DNA of 64,000 nucleotides. Origin: DASYXZ01 sp035308965 (lineage in GTDB: Bacteria > Acidobacteriota > Terriglobia > UBA7540). The translations under genes and the position numbers were made by a program. The notes beneath the pieces are model-generated. The model was not told the origin of the DNA and searched no databases. It worked only from the letters and a program-made list of their open reading frames with translations. Shown here in pieces: positions 1 through 8,323 of this stretch (position 1 is its first letter; each line of letters begins with the position of its first letter). Where the stretch lies: the NCBI GenBank assembly GCA_035308965.1, contig DATGFN010000017.1, forward strand, positions 1-64,000, written 5' to 3'.

Positions 1-1700
1 CCAGCGTGGGTTATGGGGCGGACAAGAGCACGGCGAAGCTATTGGTGCGGGTGAGGCCGGTGGAGGCGGAGATCTTCATCGATGGGCAGCACATGGGGGA
101 TGCGACGTGGAATGGGATGATGACGGTGCCGAAGATCTCGCCGGGTGAGCACACGGTGGGGATCTACAACTATGGCTATGTGGCGCAGACGTTCAAGGTG
201 AATTTCACGGGGGGACAGACGTCGAAGTTGGACGTGCGGCTGGTGCCGGTGGCGGGGACGGTGTCTGGGCCGTGGGGACGGATACAGATCAAGGACGCGC
301 CGCGGGCGGCGATCTTGATGAACGGGAAGACGCCGGAATATGTGGTGGGGCACGCGGACGAGACGGACAATTCGTTTATCTGGCAGCAGGAGTTGCTGGT
401 GCGGCCGGGGACGTATCAACTGACGCTGGTGCATGGGGACAAGACGATCTGGGCGGGACCGGTGACGGTGGAAGCGGGAAAGCGGACGGTGTTGCACGCC
501 AAGACGGGGACGACGCACGTGGAGAACTGGAAAGGCGGGCAGCCGGGGAACGATCTGGTGCGGTTCCGGGCGGGAATCAACACGGCGACGATAGCAGTGG
601 GGCCGACGACGGGGAACATCACAGCGGGGCCGGCAGAGATTAATTGCGGAGATTCGAGCCAGTTGACATGGACCTCGGATGGAGCGGTGCACACCGACAT
701 CAGCGGGATTGGAGACGTGGCGGCGACGGGATCGCAATCGGTGAGTCCGACGGCGACGACGACGTACACGTTCACGGCCGGCGGGCCGGGCGGGGTGGTA
801 ACGCCGACGGCGACGGTGACGGTGAACAACAAGATCAATGCGTCGCTGGAAGTGGCGCCGCCGGAGATCACCTACGAGCGGGTGGGGAACCAGGTGAAGA
901 CGCAAGGGACGGCGACGGTGACGTGGTCGGCGACCGGGGGCGGAGCGATCAAGGTGACGGTGGACCCGTTTGGAGCGGTGGACGCAACGGGGAGCCGGCA
1001 GGTGCAGCCGGTGCCGCAGCAGACGGGGCTGGGGCCGGTGAATGAGACGATCACCTACACGCTGCATGCGACGAACCAGTGCGGCGGGGATGAGACGCGG
1101 ACGGCAACGCTGCACATCACGGGGTCAATCAAGCCCACCGAGGTGGTGGAAGAGTTCTCGGAAGTGGCGCTGGTGAGCTTGTACTTCCCGACGGATTATC
1201 CGACCAAGCAGCATCCGGATGGAGGCTTGTTGAAGAGCCAGCAGGATGCGCTGAATACGCTGGCGTCGGCGTTCAAGACGTACCTGGGGCACGATCCGAA
1301 CGCGCGCCTGCTGCTGGAAGCGCACGCGGACGTTCGAGGCTCGGGGAGTCATAACAAGAGCTTGACGGAGCGGCGCGCGGCGCGAGTGAAGGACTACCTG
1401 GTGGGCCAGGGAATCGCGGCGAGCGCGATAGACATGACGGCGGTGGGGAAAGAGAACCAGTTGGGCAAGGATGAAGTGGCACAACTGGAAGCGCAGAACA
1501 AGAACACCCCGCCCAAGTCGCGAAGCAAAGGGAAGGCGGCGATGACGTTGACCTGGATGGCGTATAACCGTCGGGTGGACGTGGTGCTGCAACCGCTGGG
1601 AATGAGGTCGTCGAAATACTATCCCCACGCCGCGGCGGATTCGTCGATCCTGTGGCAGAGAGCCAAGCCCAGCTGGAAAGTGGTGAGCAAGAACCAGTAA
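1..1700 (+). CDS. PEGA / Ig-like / OmpA-family envelope protein, 5'-truncated
   Basis: The reading frame is open to the left edge, so the true start and any signal peptide lie outside the window; the GTG at 6 is only the first start-like codon. The visible part begins with a PEGA-like module (about residues 8-70, with the VEAEIFIDG turn). Two beta-rich, Thr/Val-rich Ig-like segments follow (about 200-275 and 280-375). The C-terminal OmpA-like peptidoglycan-binding domain (about 385-540) carries the helix SLTERRAARVKDYL and a preceding LLLEAHAD strand. Family knowledge: such proteins anchor the outer membrane to peptidoglycan through the OmpA domain. An efficient-looking terminator follows directly. 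The gene is very GC-rich and drops G-rich codons throughout, which is why long spurious frames occur opposite it. Domain assignment is firm; the specific role is unknown. Confidence 0.8.
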   Translation, partial: SVGYGADKSTAKLLVRVRPVEAEIFIDGQHMGDATWNGMMTVPKISPGEHTVGIYNYGYVAQTFKVNFTGGQTSKLDVRLVPVAGTVSGPWGRIQIKDAPRAAILMNGKTPEYVVGHADETDNSFIWQQELLVRPGTYQLTLVHGDKTIWAGPVTVEAGKRTVLHAKTGTTHVENWKGGQPGNDLVRFRAGINTATIAVGPTTGNITAGPAEINCGDSSQLTWTSDGAVHTDISGIGDVAATGSQSVSPTATTTYTFTAGGPGGVVTPTATVTVNNKINASLEVAPPEITYERVGNQVKTQGTATVTWSATGGGAIKVTVDPFGAVDATGSRQVQPVPQQTGLGPVNETITYTLHATNQCGGDETRTATLHITGSIKPTEVVEEFSEVALVSLYFPTDYPTKQHPDGGLLKSQQDALNTLASAFKTYLGHDPNARLLLEAHADVRGSGSHNKSLTERRAARVKDYLVGQGIAASAIDMTAVGKENQLGKDEVAQLEAQNKNTPPKSRSKGKAAMTLTWMAYNRRVDVVLQPLGMRSSKYYPHAAADSSILWQRAKPSWKVVSKNQ

Positions 1701-1728
1701 GGCTCAACAAAAATCAGTCATGGAACCC

Positions 1729-1772
1729 GAAGCCACGGTGGCATTCAATGTCACCGTGGCTTCTTTGTTTTT
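1729..1772 (+). terminator. Rho-independent terminator after the OmpA-family gene
   Basis: A perfect 12-bp stem (1729-1740 with 1752-1763, GAAGCCACGGTG paired with CACCGTGGCTTC) and an 11-nt loop are followed by a T-rich run at 1764-1772. It sits 28 bases after the stop codon of the preceding gene. Confidence 0.88.
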
Positions 1773-1861
1773 GGGTGAAATGTATGAAGCGCCGAATTTT
1801 CCGGAAGAGGCGATAGATCCTCCAATCTTCATTAATGTAGGGAAAGCCCGCCCGGCCCGGA

Positions 1862-1875
1862 TATAATCCGTTTGA
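1862..1875 (+). promoter_or_regulatory. Perfect -10 box abutting an ATG, candidate leaderless start
   Basis: TATAAT occupies 1862-1867 and the ATG of the next gene starts at 1875. A transcript starting 7-8 bases after the box would therefore begin at the start codon itself. No Shine-Dalgarno sequence lies in front of this ATG. No good -35 box is visible. The reading as a leaderless message is inference. Confidence 0.5.
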
Positions 1876-2330
1876 TGCCAAATGCAACCGCGGCAAGCAA
1901 ATCAACCCAGAATCCGTTTCGCGATGTGAATGCCAAACCTGAGTGGGCGCAGCTTACGCGACTCGGGGGCGACCGGGTGGCAATTCTCTTCGAGGACTTG
2001 CGAACTCGCATCAGCGGAATCTCCGGGCTGGTTGAAGAACTGCATTTCTGCGGCCCGGAGGATGGGTGGTTACCGCGTTACCGCGTAGGAGACCAAGTAC
2101 TCTTAACCGTGGAAGTCCTGCCGGGTAACCTTACCGCCTCAGTCGAATTGCCAGAATCGCTGGCCAAAAGATTGTTGAACTCGCCCACCGGGGCGGGTAG
2201 AATCAAAACCTGGCTTCGGGCTGTTGCTATCCGTGAGGGGATAGCTCTCCTGCGCGTGCGGCTCTCCAGCCGTACCGATACTTGTTCCTTGGCGACATTA
2301 GTCTTGAAAATTCACCAGGGACAAGTGTGA
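1875..2330 (+). CDS. Small soluble protein of unknown function
   Basis: 151 residues from the ATG; a TTG one codon earlier is a less likely start. I do not recognise the family. The protein has no signal peptide or membrane segment. The middle third (residues about 30-90) reads as alternating beta strands (GDRVAILFEDL, YRVGDQVLLTVEVL), which would suit a small beta-barrel of OB or PilZ type, but the PilZ RxxxR and D/NxSxxG motifs are absent. It lies between a terminator and the WD40 gene (21-base gap), so it may be co-transcribed with that gene. Its start codon directly follows a -10 box and lacks a ribosome-binding site. Confidence 0.6.
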   Translation: MPNATAASKSTQNPFRDVNAKPEWAQLTRLGGDRVAILFEDLRTRISGISGLVEELHFCGPEDGWLPRYRVGDQVLLTVEVLPGNLTASVELPESLAKRLLNSPTGAGRIKTWLRAVAIREGIALLRVRLSSRTDTCSLATLVLKIHQGQV

Positions 2331-2351
2331 CACCGGGGCAGGGGAGCACGA

Positions 2352-4286
2352 ATGAATTTGAAGCCCATCCTACTCATCGCGCTCGTGGCGAGTTCAAGCC
2401 TGGCCCAAACTTCCGCCACGAGCAGCCGCAAAAAGACCCATCCCCACCGCGTGATGACTGCCGAAAAAGGCAGCACTGCTTCCTCAGAAACAATAATGCC
2501 GCGTGGCATGAGTTTTGTGTTGGCCAACACTTTCGCCGGACATACGGCTCCCGTGTCTGCGGTCGCCTTCAGTCCGGATGGGGGCATGTTGGCCTCGAGC
2601 GGCTGGGACAAGAAAGTGATTCTGTGGGATGTGGCGTCCGGCAACGAATTGCGCACTCTAGTGGGGCACGCCAGCCAGGTGCTCTCCGTGGCTTTCAGCC
2701 CGGATGGGCGTTACGTCGCTTCGGGCAGCGAGGATATGACTGCCAAGATTTGGGATGCGGCCACCGGGCGCGAAGTGCGGACCGTGATTGGCAACAGTGA
2801 TTTTGTTTGGGCGGTTGCTTTCAGTCCCAACGGCAAATACCTCGCCACCGGAAGCGGGGATTCGGTAAAGATTTGGGATGTGGAGACGGGGCGCTGGGTC
2901 AACACGCTGCTGGGGTCTACGGGATTTGTACGAACGATTGCCTTCAGCGCCGACGGGAAATTTCTGGTGGCCGGCGATCATAACAAGACGATAGAACGCT
3001 GGAACGTTGCCGATGGCCGCCCCGCGCTCACGCTGAGGAGCATGGGGGATGGCGTGGAGTCGGTCGCGCTCAGCGCCGACGGACACTACCTGGCCTCAGC
3101 AAGTCATGCATCGCCCATTACACTCCGCGACGCTACCACCGGTCAGGTTGCGGCCACATTCAGTGAACAATCGCTGGAAATAAATACTGTAGCTTTCAGT
3201 CCTGACGGCCGTTATCTTGCCTCGGGCGGGAATGACAAAACGATCCGGTTGTGGGACGTGGGCACGCGCACAGAAGTACGAGTGATCAATGGCCATGCCT
3301 TGAACGTCAGTTCCGTCGCCTTCAGTCCGGACGGCCGTTATCTTGCCTCGGGGAGCTGGGACAAGACGATAAAGATCTGGGACGTGGCCACCGGCGCCAA
3401 AGTACACACACTCTGCGGCCATACGGACGGCATTCTGGACGTCGCCTTCAGTCCCAATGGCCGCCTGCTGGCTTCCTCCAGTCACGACCGCACCATCAAG
3501 CTCTGGGATACGGCCACCAGCGAAGAACTGCGCACCTTCGCAGGCCATCGTTACGATGTGAATGAAATCGTTTTCAGCCCCGACGGAAAGACCATCGCCT
3601 CGGCCGGGGGCGACAAAATGGTGAAGCTTTGGGACGTGGATTCGGGTCTCATCCTCCGAGACTTTAAAGGTCATACCATGGATGTAAACTCCGTGGCCTT
3701 TAGTCCGAGCGGCCACAACCTTGCTTCCGCTAGCTGGGACAAGACGATCCGAATTTGGGATGTGGCCACGGGCGCGGAAGTGAAGCGTATGAGGGTGCCG
3801 GGCCGCCGCGCTTCGGGCGTAATCCACGTGGCCTTCAGCCCCGACGGCCGTTATCTTGTGTCAGGCAACAACGACCATACGGTCAGAATCTGGAGCGTGG
3901 CCACGGGCGCGATGCTTCGCATTCTTCGCGGACATGATGACACGGTGATGTTCGTGGTTTTCAGTCCCGATGGCCGGCTTATCGCGTCGGGAAGTAGAGA
4001 CCGGACCGTTGATGTTTGGGATGCAAAGACCGGCCGGCTCATGCATACGCTTTCCGGCCCGACAAGCACGGTATGGTCCTTAGCTTTCAGTCCGGACGGG
4101 AAATATCTGGCCACTGGGAATCAAGACGCGACCGTGCGCGTGTGGCAAGTCAGTTCGGGGCGCGAAGTGGAAACGTTGAAGGCCCACTCGGAAGCGATTA
4201 CCACTGTCGCCTTCAGTCCCGATGGACATTCCCTGGCCTCGGGAAGTTTCGATCGGACGGTCAAGATTTGGCGTTGGAAGGAATGA
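2352..4286 (+). CDS. Secreted 14-repeat WD40 beta-propeller protein
   Basis: 644 residues. A short signal peptide (hydrophobic about residues 5-18, ending near SLAQ) is followed by a linker and then 14 consecutive WD40 repeats from about residue 57 to the C-terminus. Each repeat shows the FSPDG turn and a terminal KIWD- or RLWD-type strand. Fourteen repeats fit two seven-bladed propellers. Repeats 4, 5 and 11 are the most diverged (for example ERWN, TLRD and IWSV endings). No catalytic or effector domain is fused, so the protein is probably an extracytoplasmic scaffold. It precedes the deacetylase gene by about 90 bases and may share its transcript. The repeat regularity also produces long meaningless antisense frames. 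Confidence 0.9.
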   Translation: MNLKPILLIALVASSSLAQTSATSSRKKTHPHRVMTAEKGSTASSETIMPRGMSFVLANTFAGHTAPVSAVAFSPDGGMLASSGWDKKVILWDVASGNELRTLVGHASQVLSVAFSPDGRYVASGSEDMTAKIWDAATGREVRTVIGNSDFVWAVAFSPNGKYLATGSGDSVKIWDVETGRWVNTLLGSTGFVRTIAFSADGKFLVAGDHNKTIERWNVADGRPALTLRSMGDGVESVALSADGHYLASASHASPITLRDATTGQVAATFSEQSLEINTVAFSPDGRYLASGGNDKTIRLWDVGTRTEVRVINGHALNVSSVAFSPDGRYLASGSWDKTIKIWDVATGAKVHTLCGHTDGILDVAFSPNGRLLASSSHDRTIKLWDTATSEELRTFAGHRYDVNEIVFSPDGKTIASAGGDKMVKLWDVDSGLILRDFKGHTMDVNSVAFSPSGHNLASASWDKTIRIWDVATGAEVKRMRVPGRRASGVIHVAFSPDGRYLVSGNNDHTVRIWSVATGAMLRILRGHDDTVMFVVFSPDGRLIASGSRDRTVDVWDAKTGRLMHTLSGPTSTVWSLAFSPDGKYLATGNQDATVRVWQVSSGREVETLKAHSEAITTVAFSPDGHSLASGSFDRTVKIWRWKE

Positions 4287-4375
4287 TTTCAATTCACCGT
4301 CGCTGGGAATCCACTACCCTTGGCGGCGCTGACGGTCTCTTTCCGGGAGATCGCGCGAAGGGGACGGGACGCTAG

Positions 4376-5908
4376 ATGCTAGCCTACAAGAAAAGCCTCA
4401 CCATTTCCTCGTTTATTCTTGCGTTCCTCATTGCCATTTGTGTCCGCGGCATGTGCCAGGCCACGCCGCCGGTCGCGAAGACCGGGCAGGTTTATATTGT
4501 TCTTTGGTTTGACACCGAGGACTACATCCTGCCGCAAAGCGATGACGCAGCCCTGCGCATTGCCAACATGTTGACGAGCCTCGGCGTCCGCGCCACGTTC
4601 AAGGTGGTGGGCGAAAAAGGACGCACGCTGGAGCGGCGGGGGCGCACGGACGTGATTGCCGCCCTCAAGAAGCATGAGATCGGTTATCACGCCAACACCC
4701 ACAGCCAGCATCCCACGGTGGCCGAATATGAAGAGCCGCTGAACTGGGATAGCGGGGTGGAGGAATTCACCCGCCGGGAGCGCCCCGGCTTCGACGATCT
4801 CACTCGGATTTTCGGCAAGGCCCCCACATGCTACGGTCAGCCGGGAAGCTCGTGGGCGCCGCAGAGCTTTGGCGCGCTGAAGCGATGGGGGATTAATGTT
4901 TATTTGGATGAAGGCGAACAGGTGGGCCTGGATGGCAAACCCTTTTGGTACGGCGGCCTCCTCAACATTTTCAATACGCGAGAAGGCGGGCAACTGCGGT
5001 CCAACGAAAACTGGTCCAATCTGGAGGATGCCAAAGTCAAATTCCAGGACTACTACGCCCGCATGACTTCGGGCCCGGAAGGAGGACTGATCAGCATTTA
5101 TTTCCACCCCGCCGAATTTGTTCACGCCCAGTTTTGGGACGCAGCCAATTTTTTGCACGGCGCCAATCCGCCACGCGAGGAGTGGAAGGTTCCGCCCATG
5201 GCCTCTCCGGAAGATATCGAAAAACATTTCAAATATCTCGAAGAACTTGTAACTTACCTGAAAACTTTTCCCAGCGTTCGATTTATCACCGCGTCCGAAG
5301 CCCTGAATCTTTACCGGGACGCCGCGCAAAAGCGCGTATTCAGCCGCGAAGAACTGGCTGACATCGCGCGGCAGGTAGGCCCGGAATTTTCCTTCCAGGT
5401 GCGCGATGGTTACAACCTGTCGGCCAGCGAGCAGATGGAATTGCTCAACCAGTTTGTGGCGGCAAGAATCCGGGGAAATACTGCGCAGCCGGTCGTCCTC
5501 GATGGCACACCGTTCGGGCCTGGTTCCAGGCTTCCGGAAATGAATCGGAACATTGAAGTGTCCTGGAGCCAGTTTTCGCGCACGGTGCTCGACGTGGCAG
5601 GTTTCATGGGCAAAAACGGACAGATCCCGAGCGCGGTTTGGTTTGGAAGCACCGCTGTTCCTCCCGAAAGTTATTTCGTGGCACTTGCAAGTGTGGCTAC
5701 GAGCTTCCTGGCGAATGGCGGGCCGGGCTCGTCAATAGTGGTGGGCCCGGCACACTTGGCGGCGAAGAAATTTGTGGCTGAAGATTCCCCCAGATTATGG
5801 GGTTGGGTCATCTTTCCGGTGGGCTTTGATGCGCCCAATCTCATGGCGCTGGCCAAGCTCCAAGCCTGGACGCTGAAGCCCGCCCGGCTCATGAAGAGCG
5901 GGCAGTAA
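4376..5908 (+). CDS. Secreted polysaccharide deacetylase (NodB-homology) with unknown C-terminal domain
   Basis: 510 residues. An N-terminal signal peptide or anchor (residues about 8-27) precedes a NodB-type catalytic domain (about 38-300). Motif 1 appears as WFDTEDY, supplying the metal-binding and catalytic Asp pair. Motif 2 is the NTHSQHP segment with the two metal-ligand histidines. Family knowledge: these carbohydrate esterase 4 relatives remove N-acetyl groups from peptidoglycan or exopolysaccharide. The C-terminal 200 residues (about 310-510) form a separate alpha/beta module that I do not recognise; it contains a segment of small residues and hydrophobics resembling cell-wall-binding repeats, which is a weak impression. 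The substrate is unknown. The gene ends 60 bases from the convergent TPR gene. Confidence 0.8.
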   Translation: MLAYKKSLTISSFILAFLIAICVRGMCQATPPVAKTGQVYIVLWFDTEDYILPQSDDAALRIANMLTSLGVRATFKVVGEKGRTLERRGRTDVIAALKKHEIGYHANTHSQHPTVAEYEEPLNWDSGVEEFTRRERPGFDDLTRIFGKAPTCYGQPGSSWAPQSFGALKRWGINVYLDEGEQVGLDGKPFWYGGLLNIFNTREGGQLRSNENWSNLEDAKVKFQDYYARMTSGPEGGLISIYFHPAEFVHAQFWDAANFLHGANPPREEWKVPPMASPEDIEKHFKYLEELVTYLKTFPSVRFITASEALNLYRDAAQKRVFSREELADIARQVGPEFSFQVRDGYNLSASEQMELLNQFVAARIRGNTAQPVVLDGTPFGPGSRLPEMNRNIEVSWSQFSRTVLDVAGFMGKNGQIPSAVWFGSTAVPPESYFVALASVATSFLANGGPGSSIVVGPAHLAAKKFVAEDSPRLWGWVIFPVGFDAPNLMALAKLQAWTLKPARLMKSGQ

Positions 5909-5968
5909 TAGTAAAAATTATTCCCGCATCATTCCGACGCCTGCCGATTATCAGGAAATTTCCCGCGG

Positions 5969-7891
5969 CTATTTCGGCGCTCCAATTTTTTGCGACTGAG
6001 CCACGTTGAACAGCTTAAAATCCGAATAGGCATGTGTATTGCGCATACTCTTGCCGTTCCAATCCACGCTCACCGTAACTTCACGCGGCAACCAGAATGC
6101 CTCGGCAATATCCTTAAAGTGCTCTTCGCCGAAATCGATTTCAGTGGTCTCTTTATCAAGCCTGACTTCGGGCAGAGGCCGCAGCAGATCGGTGCGCAGG
6201 CGAACGATCTGGTAGCTCTGCGTATCGACCCAGGCAAGGCCCTGGGAAAAGGTCGGCATGGTGTTTTCGCCCAACTTGAAGTTCCCACTCAAACGTGCTT
6301 TGGTGGGTTGCTGGGCGAAGGCAACCACAAAAGTATCCCGGTCGTTGACCTTCTGGCGGCCCAGAAATCGGAACGTGGCTTCGGATTGATAAATAGGGTG
6401 GAAAATGAGCGAAGTCGAGGCGAATCCCGAGGTGAGCATGAACCCCTCATCCAGGCCTTCGGGGTGAGTCTCGTATCCGGATTGATCGGCACGATACTCG
6501 CTGAAGCCCAGCCCTTTAGCCTCTACGGGGGTTAAGCAAAGGTAGTGATACTTCCCATTCATGGTGCCGGTGACTTTTCCATTGTGTTTCAATTTCTCCT
6601 GATGTACCTGCTCCAGTGATACTGTGTTAGGAAAGTTTTTGAAAAACTCCGCCACATTCTTGCCCACCGCTGTAAGGATGGGGGCGAGTTCTTCCTGGCT
6701 CGGGGAGGGCACGATCCCTTGGAGCTCGGGCACGTTCTGGTGCAGATAATCGATAAGTTTAACGGAATGGGTTGCGGGGGCCTTGACGTAGGCTGTCTCC
6801 ACCTTCTTCTTATTCTCGATCTGGGCCCACAGATGACGGACCGAAAGCGGCATATTCTTTACATCGCGCCCGTCCAGGTACCGCGTCATCTCCTTGTTCG
6901 CTCCATCGAAATCCTGTGCCCCCATCAGGGCCTGCACATCCAGGAGTCGAACCCCGGGGTCAGCGCCTGCGACTGTAGCCTTGGACAAATACTCATGCGC
7001 AGCCCCCCAATTCTCAAGCACCAACTGCGAGCGTCCGATCTCTTGCAGTGCAAGCGCGTCCTGAGGAGAGTGTTTGAGCGCCTCCATCAGGTATCCTGCG
7101 GCGCTCTTTGGCTCATGCATCCAGCTTTCCGTCACTCCGTATGCCAGCAGAGGCTCCCCGGGCGTGTTTTTAGGATCTTCCATGCAATTCTTCGCTCCCT
7201 CACCGAAATTACGCCGGGCGCCGTCCCAATCCCCGGAGCTGAGCTCCGCAAGCCCCAGCATGGTCTTGCACTTTAAACAAGAGGGATCGCGCTGCATGAC
7301 CTTCATAAAGGAATCGAGTGACCGATCTGCGTGGTTCCGGTCAAGGAATTCATTCACACCCCGGGTGTAGTCCTTCTGGCCCGCGCCCGATAATCCGTCG
7401 GCCGCTCCCACGGTCTTTAGCCGCGACGCAAGTTTGGAAATGAAATCGGCCTGCGAAAGCAAAGTGGGATCTTCATTCGGGTCGCGCAGCGTGTAGGGAA
7501 GCATCACAGGCTTATCCGGAGGGCCGAGATTGACAATGGCGTGGGCCTTGAGGAAGCCTTTCTTGGTGATGGCAATGTCAACGGTGAGCTCTTTAACCAA
7601 ATCCGCGCTCAGATTGAATTCGGCACGAAACTGTCCCTGGAAATCGGTATCGAAGTTTTGGAATTCACCGGCTGCATTGATGGGTTTTACAGCAACCCTC
7701 GCACCACGGATAGGGTCGCCTTGGACCGTTGTCACTCTGCCTGCCACTATCCAGTGTTTCTGGAGATAGGTGGTTATGTCCAGGTTGGCGACACCCGGTT
7801 GTCCTGGCGGCGCTTCGCTTTGCGCCTTCATCTGCGCGGGCAGCAGGCATACTCCAACCAAGATTGCGAAAACCCCGAGGCGGGATTTCAT
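5969..7891 (-). CDS. Secreted TPR-repeat protein with carboxypeptidase-regulatory-like N-domain
   Basis: 640 residues. A signal peptide (residues 1-24, ending MKAQ) leads into a carboxypeptidase regulatory-like beta-sandwich (about 45-125; VAGRVTTVQGDPIRGARV is typical). A helical TPR region follows (about 150-330), including a QRDPSCLKCKTMLGLAELSSGDWDGARRNF unit split by turns. The C-terminal half (about 390-640) is beta-rich and of unknown type. The start is supported by an AAGGAG ribosome-binding site. The gene is divergent from the large TonB receptor across a 430-base regulatory gap. The regulatory-like domain is shared in type with that receptor, so a joint envelope function is plausible but unproven. 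Confidence 0.75.
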   Translation of the reverse strand: MKSRLGVFAILVGVCLLPAQMKAQSEAPPGQPGVANLDITTYLQKHWIVAGRVTTVQGDPIRGARVAVKPINAAGEFQNFDTDFQGQFRAEFNLSADLVKELTVDIAITKKGFLKAHAIVNLGPPDKPVMLPYTLRDPNEDPTLLSQADFISKLASRLKTVGAADGLSGAGQKDYTRGVNEFLDRNHADRSLDSFMKVMQRDPSCLKCKTMLGLAELSSGDWDGARRNFGEGAKNCMEDPKNTPGEPLLAYGVTESWMHEPKSAAGYLMEALKHSPQDALALQEIGRSQLVLENWGAAHEYLSKATVAGADPGVRLLDVQALMGAQDFDGANKEMTRYLDGRDVKNMPLSVRHLWAQIENKKKVETAYVKAPATHSVKLIDYLHQNVPELQGIVPSPSQEELAPILTAVGKNVAEFFKNFPNTVSLEQVHQEKLKHNGKVTGTMNGKYHYLCLTPVEAKGLGFSEYRADQSGYETHPEGLDEGFMLTSGFASTSLIFHPIYQSEATFRFLGRQKVNDRDTFVVAFAQQPTKARLSGNFKLGENTMPTFSQGLAWVDTQSYQIVRLRTDLLRPLPEVRLDKETTEIDFGEEHFKDIAEAFWLPREVTVSVDWNGKSMRNTHAYSDFKLFNVAQSQKIGAPK

Positions 7892-8125
7892 AATGAGGAC
7901 TCCTTCAAATGATGACTCCGAATTACAAGATTACAATGCCAAAATCCTACATCAACCGCAACCTGATGTTCAAGCTTTAATCCGCTTGCAGAAGCAAGCA
8001 CCTCGAAGCGGCGATCTCCCGGGCCTAAACCATCCGAGCTGAAGGGAGGCGTCCTGTTGATTAAGCCCAAAACATGTCTACTTGGAAACTTATTTGAATA
8101 TACTATCAAGCCCTGCTTAAAAAAA

Positions 8126-8141
8126 TGTGACCTCCCTCACT
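8126..8141 (+). promoter_or_regulatory. CRP/FNR-type operator (TGTGA-N6-TCACT)
   Basis: TGTGA at 8126-8130 and TCACT at 8137-8141 are separated by six bases, matching the TGTGA-N6-TCACA pattern of the CRP/FNR family at nine of ten conserved positions. The centre lies about 15 bases upstream of the TTGACA box, a position used by activators. The cognate regulator is not in the window. Confidence 0.5.
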
Positions 8142-8147
8142 TTTCCC

Positions 8148-8176
8148 TTGACACTGCAAAATCCAACATGATACGA
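8148..8176 (+). promoter_or_regulatory. Candidate promoter of the large TonB receptor
   Basis: A perfect TTGACA at 8148-8153 is followed, 17 bases later, by ATACGA (8171-8176), a poor -10 box. This leaves a long leader of about 140 bases before the TTG start. A weak -10 with an adjacent activator site would suit an activator-dependent promoter. Confidence 0.4.
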
Positions 8177-8323
8177 ATGACTCAGTTTGGCGGCCTGTCC
8201 ATTTGGTAGTCGGGTGTAGGTCTTATTGAACCTTGCAATTTTGAAGTGTGTCGGGTGGTAGCGCTTGGCGTTGCCAAGGGCCTGTCTAAGTCTCGAGCAT
8301 GAAAATCTGTGAGGAGGATTCCC

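Larger units (their letters stand above)
7892..8323. other. Divergent intergenic regulatory region
   Basis: This 432-base gap separates the divergent TPR and TonB-receptor genes. I see no gene in it. It holds a CRP/FNR-like palindrome at 8126-8141 and a TTGACA box at 8148-8153, both oriented sensibly for the TonB receptor. The left 200 bases have no structure I can name. Confidence 0.6.

Noticed and set aside
39..1115. Long minus-strand Arg/His-rich frame opposite the OmpA-family gene
   Set aside because: Extreme Arg/His/Pro composition, no start signal; product of G-rich codon usage on the coding strand.
2540..4280. Tandem DNA repeat (minisatellite)
   Set aside because: The about 126-base periodicity is explained by WD40 repeats in the protein.
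4379..5329. Minus-strand frame opposite the deacetylase gene
   Set aside because: No recognisable domain and full overlap with a gene having NodB motifs.
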